DNA of 64,000 bases from Burkholderia sp. OK233 (GCF_900230185.1 NZ_OCSR01000001.1:1116001-1180000); one strand, 5' to 3'. Counted from the stretch's first letter, positions 8,697 to 19,648 are shown. A program made the numbers and translations. The notes: generated from the sequence alone by a model not told the origin.

Positions 8697-8796
8697 CACG
8701 CATGACCGGCCCGGGTTTCAGCGCACGCCGGTCGGGATAAGCCGTTCCGGCCGGAGCGCGCTTCGCCGCACCGGCGCTTGACGCGATCCCAATAAT

Positions 8797-8895
8797 ATGT
8801 TCCTATTGCGCACCATGTACCGCGCCCAGACCATCCTATCGCTACTACTAGCCCGCTCTACCGGGCTAGGTCTGCTGCTGCGCGCTTCCATCTGA
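8797..8895 (+). CDS. leuA leader peptide (attenuator)
   Basis: A 32-codon frame ending with TGA at 8893-8895, about 115 bases before leuA. It encodes ten leucines, six of them with CTA, a codon that is very rare in this GC-rich genome; three CTA codons are consecutive at 8842-8850, followed later by CTG-CTG-CTG. This is the classic layout of a leucine leader, where ribosome stalling on scarce charged tRNA-Leu controls transcription of leuA. The start could instead be the in-frame ATG at 8815, because neither start has a clear ribosome binding site. Confidence 0.85.
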   Translation: MFLLRTMYRAQTILSLLLARSTGLGLLLRASI

Positions 8896-8938
8896 TACAC
8901 CCGAAGCACCGCTCAATTCCCCAGTAACTGACCCAGCC

Positions 8939-8985
8939 CCGGTTTCCGACCGGCGGCAGTGCTTTGTCTTTTCGTCGTCCGGTCG
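8939..8985 (+). promoter_or_regulatory. Alternative RNA hairpins of the leu attenuator
   Basis: The segment CGACCGG at 8947-8953 can pair upstream (ACCGG with CCGGT at 8939-8943, followed by a U-rich tract at about 8961-8972) or downstream (seven pairs with CCGGTCG at 8979-8985). The two pairings are mutually exclusive, as expected for terminator and antiterminator. The upstream stem is only five pairs, so its role as a terminator is uncertain. Confidence 0.5.
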
Positions 8986-9011
8986 ACAACCCAGGTTGAT
9001 CGATCCCAAGG

Positions 9012-10739
9012 ATGATGAAAATGTTGAAGAACCCTGCTACCAAGTACCACTCGTTCAAGCCAATCAATGTGACCGACCGCCAGTGGCCGTCGCGCGTCAT
9101 CACGCGTGCGCCAATCTGGATGAGCACCGACCTGCGCGACGGCAACCAGGCGCTGTTCGAGCCGATGAACGCGCAACGCAAGATGCGTATGTTCAAGACG
9201 CTGGTGCAGATCGGCTTCAAGGAAATTGAAGTCGCATTTCCGTCTGCCTCGCAGACCGACTTCAATTTCGTGCGTGAGTTGATCGAAGGCGGGCATATCC
9301 CCGACGACGTCACAATCGAAGTGTTGACGCAAGCTCGCGACGACCTGATCGAACGTACCTTCGAATCCTTGCGTGGTGTGCCGCGGGCTATCGTCCACCT
9401 GTACAACGCCACCGCGCCGGAATTCCGCCGCATCGTGTTCGGCCTCGAAAAGAGCGGCGTGAAAGAACTCGCACAAAACGCCGCGCGTACGATGAAGCGT
9501 CTCGCCGACGCCACGCCGGAAACGCACTTCACGTTGCAATACAGCCCGGAAGTGTTCAGCGGCACCGAGCTCGAATTCGCCAAGGAAGTCTGCGACGCCG
9601 TGTTCGACATCTGGCAACCGACGCCCGAGCACAAAGCGATCGTCAACCTGCCCGCTACCGTCGAAATGGCTACGCCGAACGTCTACGCGGACCAGATCGA
9701 ATGGATGCATCGTAATCTCGCCCGTCGCGATTCGTTGATCGTTTCAGTGCATCCGCATAACGATCGGGGCACGGCCGTGGCTGCCGCGGAACTGGCGGTG
9801 ATGGCGGGAGCGGATCGCGTCGAAGGGTGTTTGTTCGGCAATGGCGAACGTACCGGCAATGTCGATCTCGTGACGCTCGCGTTGAATCTGTACACGCAGG
9901 GTGTCGATCCTGAACTCGATTTTTCGAATATCAATGAAGTCGCGCGTACTGCTGAGGAATGCACGCAGTTGCCGGTGCATCCGCGCCATCCGTATGTCGG
10001 CGATCTGGTGTTCACCGCGTTCTCCGGCTCGCATCAGGATGCGATCAAGAAGGGTTTTGCCGTGCAGAAGCCGGACGCGGTCTGGGAAGTGCCTTATATG
10101 CCCATCGATCCCAGCGATCTCGGGCGGACTTACGATTCAGTTATTCGCGTGAATAGTCAGTCCGGCAAGGGTGGCATTGCATACCTGCTCGAGCAGGGTT
10201 ATGGCGTTGTCTTGCCGCGGCGCTTGCAGGTTGATTTCAGCTCGGCCGTGCAGCGCTATACCGATGATAGCGGGCAGGAAGTGACGCCCTCGCAGATCTG
10301 GGAATTGTTCCAGCAGGAGTATGTGCATAGTGCAGCGCCGATTCATTATGTTGGGCATAGTTTGTCGGAGCGTGGCGATCGGGAGCATATCAAGCTGACC
10401 GTTGAGATTAATGGCTCGCGGCGCGTGTTGAGCGGTGAAGGGAATGGGCCGCTTGATGCGTTGATGCATGCTATGGGGGTGCCGGTGCGGATTCAGCACT
10501 ATGAAGAGCGTGCTTTGACTCAAGGCGCCGATGCGCGGGCTGTTGCTGTCGCTGAGATGGCTGGGGCTGATGTGGCTGGGAGCGCGTTTGGGGTTGGCAT
10601 CGATGCCAATCTGGTGACTGCTTCTATTCGGGCTGTTATTAGTGGGGTTAATCGGGCTTATCAACGGTGTGGTGCTGATGCCCAAGGGCGGTTTTTTGAG
10701 GTCGCGCTTAGGGATGACGCGGAGCGTGTGGCGGTTTGA
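9012..10739 (+). CDS. leuA: 2-isopropylmalate synthase (long, type 2 form)
   Basis: About 575 residues. Condenses 2-oxoisovalerate with acetyl-CoA, the first committed step of leucine synthesis. The TIM-barrel part contains [17 protein letters not shown] (metal-binding Asp of the RDGNQ motif) and the metal [14 protein letters not shown] motif. The C-terminal allosteric domain contains [20 protein letters not shown]. Length fits the yeast-like form of the enzyme. An AAGG at 9008-9011 suits the in-frame ATG at 9021 (MLKNPATKY) better than 9012. The last 450 bases have strongly G/T-biased codon choice compared with the first kilobase. Regulated by the leader peptide upstream. Confidence 0.95.
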   Translation: MMKMLKNPATKYHSFKPINVTDRQWPSRVITRAPIWMSTDLRDGNQALFEPMNAQRKMRMFKTLVQIGFKEIEVAFPSASQTDFNFVRELIEGGHIPDDVTIEVLTQARDDLIERTFESLRGVPRAIVHLYNATAPEFRRIVFGLEKSGVKELAQNAARTMKRLADATPETHFTLQYSPEVFSGTELEFAKEVCDAVFDIWQPTPEHKAIVNLPATVEMATPNVYADQIEWMHRNLARRDSLIVSVHPHNDRGTAVAAAELAVMAGADRVEGCLFGNGERTGNVDLVTLALNLYTQGVDPELDFSNINEVARTAEECTQLPVHPRHPYVGDLVFTAFSGSHQDAIKKGFAVQKPDAVWEVPYMPIDPSDLGRTYDSVIRVNSQSGKGGIAYLLEQGYGVVLPRRLQVDFSSAVQRYTDDSGQEVTPSQIWELFQQEYVHSAAPIHYVGHSLSERGDREHIKLTVEINGSRRVLSGEGNGPLDALMHAMGVPVRIQHYEERALTQGADARAVAVAEMAGADVAGSAFGVGIDANLVTASIRAVISGVNRAYQRCGADAQGRFFEVALRDDAERVAV

Positions 10740-10745
10740 GGTTTT

Positions 10746-11010
10746 TTTCCTTGATCTGGTTTTGGTGCCTTTCCTTGATTTGTTAGTGGTCTATTAGCGT
10801 TGCCCCTGTGCGGGGCGGCACCTACTTTTCTTTGCATGCCGCAAAGAAAAGTAGGCAAAAGAAAGCGGCTCAAACCGCTCATGCTAAGTGGGCACCGTGG
10901 TTTGCTGCGGGTAGTGGTGCATCTGGAATCTGTGTTCTCGCACATTCGGCGTTAGCGACAAGGGAGTCATACCTCCCGACTCGCACTGCGTGCTCGTCGG
11001 AAGAGTCCGC
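10746..11010 (+). repeat. Dispersed intergenic repeat, copy 1
   Basis: About 265 bp closely matching 53878-54130 in the same orientation (for example GTCTATTAGCGTTGCCCCTG and CTCAAACCGCTCATGCTAAG in both). It contains two hairpins, GCCCC-GGGGC at 10802-10816 and a perfect 15-bp stem at 10821-10835 pairing with 10841-10855. Between leuA and the convergent ABC operon it could act as a bidirectional terminator. The rest of the 394-bp gap (10740-11133) holds no gene. Confidence 0.9.
10821..10855. terminator. Strong hairpin inside repeat copy 1
   Basis: CCTACTTTTCTTTGC pairs perfectly with GCAAAGAAAAGTAGG across a five-base loop. Runs of T and A within the stem make it a plausible terminator on either strand for the convergent leuA and ABC transporter transcripts. 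Confidence 0.5.
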
Positions 11011-11133
11011 TACAAACCAGGGGTCTGGTTTTGTCTGCCGTAATTTTTTGGGGGCGCTTTGGCGCTCCTCTTCTTTTGTGTTGTGCCACTGGTCAGCAAC
11101 TGACTGGTTTTTTCCACCCTGCACTTTCTCCGG

Positions 11134-11907
11134 TCAGTCCCGCTCTGTCCATGCGTCCGGCAAGCTATGCGTCAGTGTCGATACGAAGCGCTCTGTTTCC
11201 GGTTGGCTCGGATTCATGAAGATGTCTCGTGATGGGCCCGTCTCGACCACTACGCCGTTATTCAGAAACACCACGTCTCGCGCAATCGTCGCGGCTAGAC
11301 GCAAATCATGCGTCGCCATCAACATCGTCATGCCTTCCGTAGCAAGCTGCTTGAGTACGTCCACTACCTCCGCAGCCAGTCCGGGATCCAGTGCCGAAGT
11401 GGGTTCGTCGCACAACAATACTTCCGGCGACGGGGCTAGCGCCCGCGCTATTGCTACGCGTTGCTGCTGGCCGCCGGACAGTGTTGAGGGCCATGCGTCT
11501 GCTTTTTGTGCGATGCCGACTTTCTCCAGCAATTCGTCCGCACGTACGCGCGCTTTTTCCTTGTCCCACTTCTGTACCGTCAGCAAGCCTTCCATGACGT
11601 TCTGTCGTACCGTCAAGTGCGGAAACAACTGGAAATTCTGGAATACCATGCCGGTGCGGCGGCGGATCGTCAGGACCTCCTCGCGCGGAGGCTTGTGGTC
11701 GCGGCTGAATTCGAGGCGCTGGTCGCCAACCTGAAGTGATCCCGCTTCCGGAATTTCCAGCAGATTCACGCAGCGAAGCAGCGTACTCTTGCCGCTGCCG
11801 GATGGGCCAATTAGCGCGGTGACGTTGCCCGAGGCAAGTTGCAGATCCACCGAATTCAGCACCCGATTCTCGCCGAAGTACTTGTCGATTTTTTCCAGTC
11901 GAATCAT
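11134..11907 (-). CDS. Polar amino acid (probably cystine) ABC transporter, ATP-binding protein
   Basis: 257 residues with Walker A GPSGSGKST, signature LSGGQQQR, Walker B VLLCDEPTSALDP and switch His (MATHD), typical of the GlnQ/TcyN group. It powers import through the permease encoded upstream. Its ATG overlaps the permease stop (ATGA), indicating translational coupling in a three-gene operon. Substrate is inferred from the binding protein. Confidence 0.9.
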   Translation of the reverse strand: MIRLEKIDKYFGENRVLNSVDLQLASGNVTALIGPSGSGKSTLLRCVNLLEIPEAGSLQVGDQRLEFSRDHKPPREEVLTIRRRTGMVFQNFQLFPHLTVRQNVMEGLLTVQKWDKEKARVRADELLEKVGIAQKADAWPSTLSGGQQQRVAIARALAPSPEVLLCDEPTSALDPGLAAEVVDVLKQLATEGMTMLMATHDLRLAATIARDVVFLNNGVVVETGPSRDIFMNPSQPETERFVSTLTHSLPDAWTERD

Positions 11908-12584
11908 CAGTTGCCCGCATGGAAAAGTGCATGGCGGCCGAACTTGCGCTCGAGCCGGACTTGCGCAGACGACAATACCGAACTGAACACAAGATAAACC
12001 AGCGCCGCCTCAGTGTAGAGAATCAAAGGTTCATAGGTCACGGATGCGATCCGCTGCGCTGCCTGAAACACCTCAGGTACCGTCAGCACCGCGGCAAGCG
12101 ATGTGTCCTTCACCAACGCGATGAACGAATTCGACAGCGGCGGCAGCGCGACGCGCGCCGCCTGCGGCAAGATCGCGCGGCGCAGCGCCTGCTCACGCGT
12201 CATACCCATCGAGTACGCCGCCTCCCACTGGCCCTTCGGGATCGACTCGATCACGCCGCGTATCACTTCCGAGTTATACGCGCCGACATTCAGCGAAAAA
12301 CCGATGATCGCCGCCGTCAACGGATCGAGCACGATGCCCACGTTCGGTAGTCCGTAGAAAATCACGAACAGTTGCACCAGTAACGGCGAGCCGCGAAACA
12401 GCCACACATAGAAACGCACGCACGCGATCGCCCACCTCGGCCCGAATAGCCGGACCAGCGCGACGATAAACGCCACCACGATCCCGATCGCGAACGATGC
12501 CAGCGTGAGCGGCACGGTAAAGACGAGCCCCGCATACAGCAGGGGCCACAGCGACTGCGCCATCAGATGCAACCATGCCGGCAT
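11907..12584 (-). CDS. Polar amino acid (probably cystine) ABC transporter permease
   Basis: 225 residues, about five membrane segments, His/Glu/Gln-type permease. The EAA-like loop is visible as EAAYSMGMTREQALRRAILP, and FRGSPLLVQLFVIFYGLP is the typical N-terminal family motif. Probably works as a homodimer because only one permease gene is present. Sits between the binding-protein and ATPase genes. Confidence 0.9.
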   Translation of the reverse strand: MPAWLHLMAQSLWPLLYAGLVFTVPLTLASFAIGIVVAFIVALVRLFGPRWAIACVRFYVWLFRGSPLLVQLFVIFYGLPNVGIVLDPLTAAIIGFSLNVGAYNSEVIRGVIESIPKGQWEAAYSMGMTREQALRRAILPQAARVALPPLSNSFIALVKDTSLAAVLTVPEVFQAAQRIASVTYEPLILYTEAALVYLVFSSVLSSAQVRLERKFGRHALFHAGN

Positions 12585-12606
12585 GATTCAGACTCGCAGA
12601 TGACGC

Positions 12607-13389
12607 TTATTGGGAGACGTCTTTGCCAAAGTACTTCTGCGAAATCTTCGCGTAAGTACCGTCTTTCTTGATGTCGGCGAGCGCATTGTTGATTGCCGCC
12701 TGCAATTCCGGGCTGCCCTTGCGGATCAGCACCGCGGACTTGTCGCTGCTGTCGGCCGACGTATCGAACGCGGCGATCTTCACCTTCGCATCCGGCTTGT
12801 GCTTCTTGAAGTCGAGGAACGACAGCGAATCGTTGACGGTCGCATCAACGCGGCCCGAGGTCAGCAGGTCGACCGATTCGTTGAAGCCTTGCACGGGAAT
12901 CACCTCGGCGCCGTGTGCAGCCGCGATCTTGCCGAAGTTGCTCGTCAGTGTGTTCGCCGACTTCTTGCCCTTCAGGTCGTCAAAGGTCTTGATCGTGGTG
13001 TTGTCCGAACGCACGATCAGCGCCGCGTGCGAGGTAATGTACGGGTCCGAGAAATCGTATTTCGCTTTGCGTGCGTCGGTGACAGCGACTTCGTTGATCA
13101 CCGCGTCGTAGCGGTTCACATCGAGACCGGCGATCAGGCCGTCCCATTTGCCTTCGACGAATTGCGGCTTGACGCCCAGGCGCTGTGCGATCTCCGTGCC
13201 GATCTCGACGTCGAAGCCGGTCAGCTTGCCCGATTCATCGTGGTACGTGAACGGTGCGTAGGTGCCTTCGGTGCCGATCTTGAACACGCCCGCGGACTTG
13301 ATCTGCGCGAGCTCGTCAGCAGCGAATGCCGGGCTCAGGGTCACCGCTTGCAGCAGCGCGATCAGCAGAATGGAACGAATCGACTTCAT
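12607..13389 (-). CDS. Periplasmic amino-acid binding protein, cystine-type (TcyJ/FliY-like)
   Basis: 260 residues with a signal peptide ending AFA-ADEL. Segments GTEGTYAPFTYHDESGKLTG, FVEGKWDGLIAGLDVNRYDA and KKDGTYAKISQKYFGKDVSQ closely resemble the cystine-binding proteins TcyJ/FliY. It delivers the ligand to the permease. First gene of the three-gene operon. Cystine is the best guess; a related polar amino acid cannot be excluded. Confidence 0.88.
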   Translation of the reverse strand: MKSIRSILLIALLQAVTLSPAFAADELAQIKSAGVFKIGTEGTYAPFTYHDESGKLTGFDVEIGTEIAQRLGVKPQFVEGKWDGLIAGLDVNRYDAVINEVAVTDARKAKYDFSDPYITSHAALIVRSDNTTIKTFDDLKGKKSANTLTSNFGKIAAAHGAEVIPVQGFNESVDLLTSGRVDATVNDSLSFLDFKKHKPDAKVKIAAFDTSADSSDKSAVLIRKGSPELQAAINNALADIKKDGTYAKISQKYFGKDVSQ

Positions 13390-13743
13390 CTGGTGGCTCC
13401 GTAAAGTTTGCTACGTCAGTTGCATGGTTTTATGTACCGCATTCCGCCAGCGGTCAGACCCGGCAGAGTGGGCGGACTGTAGCAAACGGTTTGCGTTTTT
13501 ACAAAGGATCAGGTTTCCGATCAATATGCGCTTGCGTGCTAAGCGGACAGCCAAGGCGGCTCATACAACGTCGAATCCGACTTTACAGCAGATATGGGCG
13601 ACGCGGCATGCATCGCACCACGGAACACGTGCCGGGCGCCATCGGGGAAAACGCGGGAGGGGTATCGCCACGTCGAATGCGCGGCGTTGAAAAATAGTCG
13701 GCACGGGCGGCATTGCGAGGCCGCCCGTCAGATTGCAAACGGC
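13390..13743. other. Intergenic region upstream of the cystine-type ABC operon
   Basis: No gene is seen in these 354 bases. The promoter of the ABC operon should lie here, reading leftward. A 13-bp palindrome GCAAACGGTTTGC at 13482-13494, in a small AT-rich patch, is a possible operator. Confidence 0.5.
13482..13494. promoter_or_regulatory. Short palindrome upstream of ABC operon
   Basis: GCAAAC-G-GTTTGC is a perfect dyad about 95 bases upstream of the binding-protein start. A related half site (GTTTGC) recurs at 13407-13412. Possible repressor or activator site; the cognate regulator is not in the window. Confidence 0.35.
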
Positions 13744-15207
<1,464 letters not shown>

Positions 15208-15270
15208 TTATGAACTGCTGGTTTCGGTGCTACGTACTTCATTTACTTCGTGCGTGGCTTGTGGACACAC

Positions 15271-16782
15271 TCAGGCACTCGCCACGCGCGCACTCGTTCC
15301 TTTGCTCAGCTTCATCCACGCGCTGTATACGATCGACGCCAACGCCAGTCCGACAAACCAGGCATACGTATAGAGCGTGTTGAAAATCGCCGGCACATTC
15401 GGGAACGACGCCGGAAACGCGGTATGCAAAAAGCCCGGCAGATTCGGCAGCACGCCGATTAAGAGCGCCACCACCGCGCCGATATTCCAGCCGCCGGTGT
15501 AGCTGTACTCGCCATGCTCGTCGAACAACTCACGCGGGTCCAGCCGTGTGCCGCGAATCAGGAAGTAGTCGACCATCAGAATGCCCGCTACGGGACCGAG
15601 CAAAGCCGAGTAGCCGACCAGCCACGTGAAGATATAGCCCTGCGTGGTCGCGAGAATCTTCCACGGCATCATCACAATGGCAATGGTCGCGGTAATCATG
15701 CCGCCGACGCGATACGAAATACCCTTCGGCCACAGGCTCGAAAAGTCATAAGCCGGCCCGACGAGATTCGCCGCCAGATTGCAGCACATCGTATCGAGCG
15801 TCAGGATGATCAGTGCAAGGCCGACGCCGATGCCGGTCATGCGGCTCGTCAGATCGATCGGATCCCAGATCGCCTTGCCGTAGATCACCACGGTCGCCGA
15901 CGTCACCACCACGGAGATCACCGAGAGCAAGGCCATCGGCACCGGCAAACCAATCGACTGGCCAATGATCTGGTCACGCTGCGTTTTGGCAAAGCGTGTG
16001 AAGTCGGGGATATTCAGCGCGAGCGTTGCCCAGAAGCCCACCATCGCCGTGAGGCCGGGCCAGAACGTCACCCAGAACATGCCCTCCTTCTTGCCGCCCG
16101 GCACGAACTGCGACGGCGCCGACAACATCGAGCCGAGCCCGCCCGCCTTCGAGGTGGCCCACCAGACCAGCGCGATGCACATCACGACCTTGATCGGCGC
16201 GGACCAGCTTTCGAGCCAGCGAATCGAATCGGTACCATGCACGATGAAGTAGATCTGCAGCGCCCAGAACACGAGGAAACACGCGAGCTGCGCGAGCGAG
16301 ATGTCGAGGAACGGCAACGCCGCGCCGTGCAACGCGTTGCCGGTAAGAATGTTCAGCAGCGTGTAGATCGCACTGCCGCCGAGCCATGTCTGAATGCCGT
16401 ACCAGCCACACGCGACGATCGCCCGCAGCATCGCCGGCAATTTCGCACCTTGCACGCCGAAGGAGGAGCGCACCAGCACCGCATACGGAATGCCGTGCTT
16501 TGCCCCCGCGTGACCGATCAGCAACATCGGCACCAGCACGATCAGATTGCCGAGCAGCACCGTCGCCACCGCCTGCCACGGCGACATGCCCTCTTCCGTC
16601 AAACCGGCCGCGAGCATGTACGACGCAATGTTCATCACCATCCCCACCCACAGCGCGGCGAAGTGGTACCACCGCCACGTGCGCTGCGCGACGCCGGTCG
16701 GTGCAAGGTCGTCGTTGTAAAGACTGCTGCCCTGCGCGCCGGCCGCAAACTGCGGATCGACGGGTTGCGCTGTCTGCTTCAT
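15271..16782 (-). CDS. NCS1-family nucleobase/hydantoin permease
   Basis: 503 residues with about twelve membrane segments. The N-terminal SSLYNDDLAPTGVAQRTWRW is the usual NCS1 start, and substrate-region motifs such as NIASYMLAAGL and GIQTWLGGSAIYTLL are visible. These proton- or sodium-coupled importers carry uracil, thymine, allantoin or hydantoins. Placement between preA and the dihydropyrimidinase suggests it imports the pyrimidine or dihydropyrimidine used by the operon. Confidence 0.9.
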   Translation of the reverse strand: MKQTAQPVDPQFAAGAQGSSLYNDDLAPTGVAQRTWRWYHFAALWVGMVMNIASYMLAAGLTEEGMSPWQAVATVLLGNLIVLVPMLLIGHAGAKHGIPYAVLVRSSFGVQGAKLPAMLRAIVACGWYGIQTWLGGSAIYTLLNILTGNALHGAALPFLDISLAQLACFLVFWALQIYFIVHGTDSIRWLESWSAPIKVVMCIALVWWATSKAGGLGSMLSAPSQFVPGGKKEGMFWVTFWPGLTAMVGFWATLALNIPDFTRFAKTQRDQIIGQSIGLPVPMALLSVISVVVTSATVVIYGKAIWDPIDLTSRMTGIGVGLALIILTLDTMCCNLAANLVGPAYDFSSLWPKGISYRVGGMITATIAIVMMPWKILATTQGYIFTWLVGYSALLGPVAGILMVDYFLIRGTRLDPRELFDEHGEYSYTGGWNIGAVVALLIGVLPNLPGFLHTAFPASFPNVPAIFNTLYTYAWFVGLALASIVYSAWMKLSKGTSARVASA

Positions 16783-16896
16783 CGAAAGATCTCCACTGAT
16801 CGTTGAGGCCCGCGCGGCTTCTGATGGCGCGTCAGGCCTTGAGGGAAAATTACAGGTTCAGTACAAGCGCTTCGTTTGCTACAGCTCGCTCATGTT

Positions 16897-18231
16897 TCAG
16901 GCTGCTTTTGCTGCGTGGGCATGCGCATGCTCTGCGGTTTCAGGCGCGTCCGACGTGCCGCTTTCACCGGCATCCACCCGTGCAGGGTTGTTCGGATGCG
17001 TGGTCCAGTTCGCGTACTCGCCGCTGTCCACGCGCTCCATCGTGATGCACTGCTCGACCGGGCACACATGCATGCACAGATTGCAGCCGACACATTCGGA
17101 GTCCATCACTTCAAAATGCCGGACGCCATCTTTTTCTTTCATGATCGCCTGGTGAGCGGTGTCTTCGCACGCGATATGGCAGAGGCCGCACTGGATGCAC
17201 TTGTCCTGATCGATGCGCGCCTTGATGTCGTATTTGAGGTTCAGGTACTTCCAGTCGGTGACGTTCGGCACGGCGCGGCCGCGAATGTCGTCGAGTGTCG
17301 CGTAGCCCTTCTCGTCCATCCAGTTCGAGAGGCCATCTGCGAGATCGGAGACGATACGAAACCCATAGTGCATCGCCGCCGTGCAGACCTGCACGCTGCC
17401 TGCGCCGAGCACCATGAATTCGGCCGCATCGCGCCACGTCGAAATACCGCCGATGCCGGAGATGGGCAGATTCGGCGTTTCCACGTCGCGCGCAATTTCG
17501 GCCACCATGTTTAGCGCGATTGGCTTGACCGCCGGACCGCAGTAGCCACCGTGCGTGCCTTTGCCGTCAACCATCGGCAACGGCGACATCGCGTCGAGAT
17601 CAACCGCAACGATCGAGTTGATCGTGTTGATCAGCGACACGCCGTCAGCGCCCCCTTTATAGGCCGCACGCGAACCGAGGCGGATGTCGCTGATATTCGG
17701 CGTGAGCTTGACGAGGCATGGCAACTTCGAGCCTTCCTTGACCCAGCGCGTAACCATCTCGATGTACTCGGGCACCTGGCCCACTGCCGCACCCATGCCG
17801 CGCTCACTCATGCCGTGCGGGCAGCCGAAATTCAATTCCACCGCATCGGCGCCGGTATCTTCGACGAGCGGCAAAATCCACTTCCAGTCGCGCTCGTTGC
17901 ACGGCACCATCAGCGAGACGATCATCGCGCGGTCCGGCCAGTCGCGTTTGACCTGGGTGATTTCCTTAAGGTTGACGTCGAGCGGACGGTCAGTGATCAG
18001 TTCGATGTTGTTCAGGCCCGCGATGCGCTGACCGTTCCATTGCACCGCGCCATAGCGCGAGCTGACGTTCACTACATGCGGGTCGAGACCCAGTGTCTTC
18101 CACACGACCCCACCCCAGCCCGCTTCGAACGCGCGGTTCACGTTATAGGCTTTGTCGGTCGGCGGCGCGGAAGCGAGCCAGAAAGGATTCGGCGACGCAA
18201 TGCCGGCAATCGTACAGCGCAGATCGGCCAT
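16897..18231 (-). CDS. preA: NAD-dependent dihydropyrimidine dehydrogenase, PreA subunit
   Basis: 444 residues from the ATG at 18231, preceded by AAGGAG. An FMN-binding TIM barrel of the dihydroorotate dehydrogenase type reduces uracil or thymine; the C-terminal 100 residues carry two 4Fe-4S motifs (CIQCGLCHIACED and CVGCNLCMHVCP). Forms a complex with PreT, whose gene is 67 bp upstream. The C-terminus adds an Ala/His-rich tail. Length and order match bacterial PreA. Confidence 0.93.
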   Translation of the reverse strand: MADLRCTIAGIASPNPFWLASAPPTDKAYNVNRAFEAGWGGVVWKTLGLDPHVVNVSSRYGAVQWNGQRIAGLNNIELITDRPLDVNLKEITQVKRDWPDRAMIVSLMVPCNERDWKWILPLVEDTGADAVELNFGCPHGMSERGMGAAVGQVPEYIEMVTRWVKEGSKLPCLVKLTPNISDIRLGSRAAYKGGADGVSLINTINSIVAVDLDAMSPLPMVDGKGTHGGYCGPAVKPIALNMVAEIARDVETPNLPISGIGGISTWRDAAEFMVLGAGSVQVCTAAMHYGFRIVSDLADGLSNWMDEKGYATLDDIRGRAVPNVTDWKYLNLKYDIKARIDQDKCIQCGLCHIACEDTAHQAIMKEKDGVRHFEVMDSECVGCNLCMHVCPVEQCITMERVDSGEYANWTTHPNNPARVDAGESGTSDAPETAEHAHAHAAKAA

Positions 18232-18298
18232 GTTCGGCTCCTTGGGGACTGCTGTTTTATCTTGATGTGATGCGTGGCTTAAGCGGCTTTGTGCAGTC

Positions 18299-19648
18299 TT
18301 ACGCGGCTTTGACTGCAGTGCGGGCGAACTGAGCGTCAATCGCGGCGGCGGCAATCTTGCCGTCCTGCACCGCTTGCACCGTCAGATCGATCCCACCCGT
18401 CGTCGCACAATCGCCGCCCGCCCATACGCCTGGCAACGAGGTTTGTCCGTTTGCATCGACCGCGATACGGCTACCGTCCAGCGTCAACAGTTCGCGCTCG
18501 ATACCGACCGGCACCAGCGTCTGCCCGATTGCCTTGAGCACCATGTCGGCTTCGACCACGAAGCGCTCCTGACTGCCATCGCCTAACGTGCGCTCGAATT
18601 CGACACCCGTCACCACGCCGCCTTCTCCAATCAAACGCATCGGCTTTGCATGCGTGACGAGCGTGACGCCGTTAGTCTGCGCGAAATCGCGCTCGGCCCA
18701 CGTCGCGCTCATTGACTCGACGCCGCGCCGATACACCATCGTCACCGACGTCGCGCCGAGCTTGTGACTTTGCACAGCGGCATCCACTGCCGTATTGCCG
18801 CCGCCGATCACGACAACCCGCCGGCCCACCGGCACCGTGCCGAAGTCACTCGCGGTGCGCACCTGCTCGATGAAATCTACTGCGTTCATCACGCCGCTCA
18901 GGTCCTCACCTTCCATCGCCAATGCACGCACGCCCGTGAGACCGATCGCGAGGAAGACCGCATCATGCTGCTTGCGCAGCGCGTCGAGCTCCACGTCACG
19001 TCCAAGCGCCACGCCGTGCCTGATCTCGATGCCGCCGATCGAGCACAGCCACGCTACTTCGCGCTGCGCAAAATCATCGACGGTTTTATAGGCAGCGATG
19101 CCGTATTCGTTCAGACCACCCGCCTTCTCGTGGGCGTCGTAGATCGTCACGTTATGGCCGGCCAATGCAAGCCGATGCGCACACGCGAGTCCGGCCGGTC
19201 CCGCACCGACCACTGCGACATGCCGACCCGTTTCGGCCGCGCGTTTGAATAACACCTCGCCACGCGCCATCGCCCAATCGGTCGCATGACGTTGCAGCGC
19301 GCCGATCGCCACCGGCTTCGCATCCTGATGGTTGCGCACGCAAGCACCCTCGCAAAGAATCTCGGTCGGGCAAACGCGCGAGCACATGCCGCCCAGCGGA
19401 TTCGCCGACAGAATGTCGACGGCCGCGCCCTTCAGATTGCCGTTGCTGATCTTGCGAATGAAACTGGGAATGTCGATCTGCGTCGGACACGCGTTCACGC
19501 ACGGCGCGTCGTAACAGTAGTGACAGCGGCTCGCCGCCGCGGCTGCAGCACTCGCGTCGAGCAACGGCGCGATATCGGAGAACTCGCACGAAAGTTGATC
19601 GGCCGATAGGCGCTGAGCCGCAATATCGCCGGTTTGCTTGATGGCCAT
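18299..19648 (-). CDS. preT: NAD-dependent dihydropyrimidine dehydrogenase, PreT subunit
   Basis: 449 residues from the ATG at 19648. The N-terminal domain holds cysteine clusters (CHYCYDAPCVNACP and GGMCSRVCPTEILCEGACVR) for Fe-S clusters, followed by FAD (VAVVGAGPAGLACAH) and NAD(P) (VVVIGGGNTAVDAA) sites. It passes electrons from NAD(P)H to PreA. A GltD-like fold is typical. Directly upstream of preA in the operon. Confidence 0.93.
   Translation of the reverse strand: MAIKQTGDIAAQRLSADQLSCEFSDIAPLLDASAAAAAASRCHYCYDAPCVNACPTQIDIPSFIRKISNGNLKGAAVDILSANPLGGMCSRVCPTEILCEGACVRNHQDAKPVAIGALQRHATDWAMARGEVLFKRAAETGRHVAVVGAGPAGLACAHRLALAGHNVTIYDAHEKAGGLNEYGIAAYKTVDDFAQREVAWLCSIGGIEIRHGVALGRDVELDALRKQHDAVFLAIGLTGVRALAMEGEDLSGVMNAVDFIEQVRTASDFGTVPVGRRVVVIGGGNTAVDAAVQSHKLGATSVTMVYRRGVESMSATWAERDFAQTNGVTLVTHAKPMRLIGEGGVVTGVEFERTLGDGSQERFVVEADMVLKAIGQTLVPVGIERELLTLDGSRIAVDANGQTSLPGVWAGGDCATTGGIDLTVQAVQDGKIAAAAIDAQFARTAVKAA

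Noticed and set aside
8778..8806. TTGACG/TCCTAT as the leuA promoter
   Set aside because: It would start transcription inside the leader peptide from 8797; only the shorter leader from 8815 would fit, so it was not annotated.
10661..10945. Minus-strand frame starting MCENTDSRC, also found at 54074 extending into the DUF5594 gene
   Set aside because: The shared N-terminus comes from the dispersed repeat and not from a gene family; the DUF5594 gene has a good start and ribosome binding site at 53732.
15514..16806. A 430-codon plus-strand frame opposite the NCS1 permease
   Set aside because: Composition is Arg/His-rich as expected of an antisense shadow; the permease has clear membrane segments and motifs.
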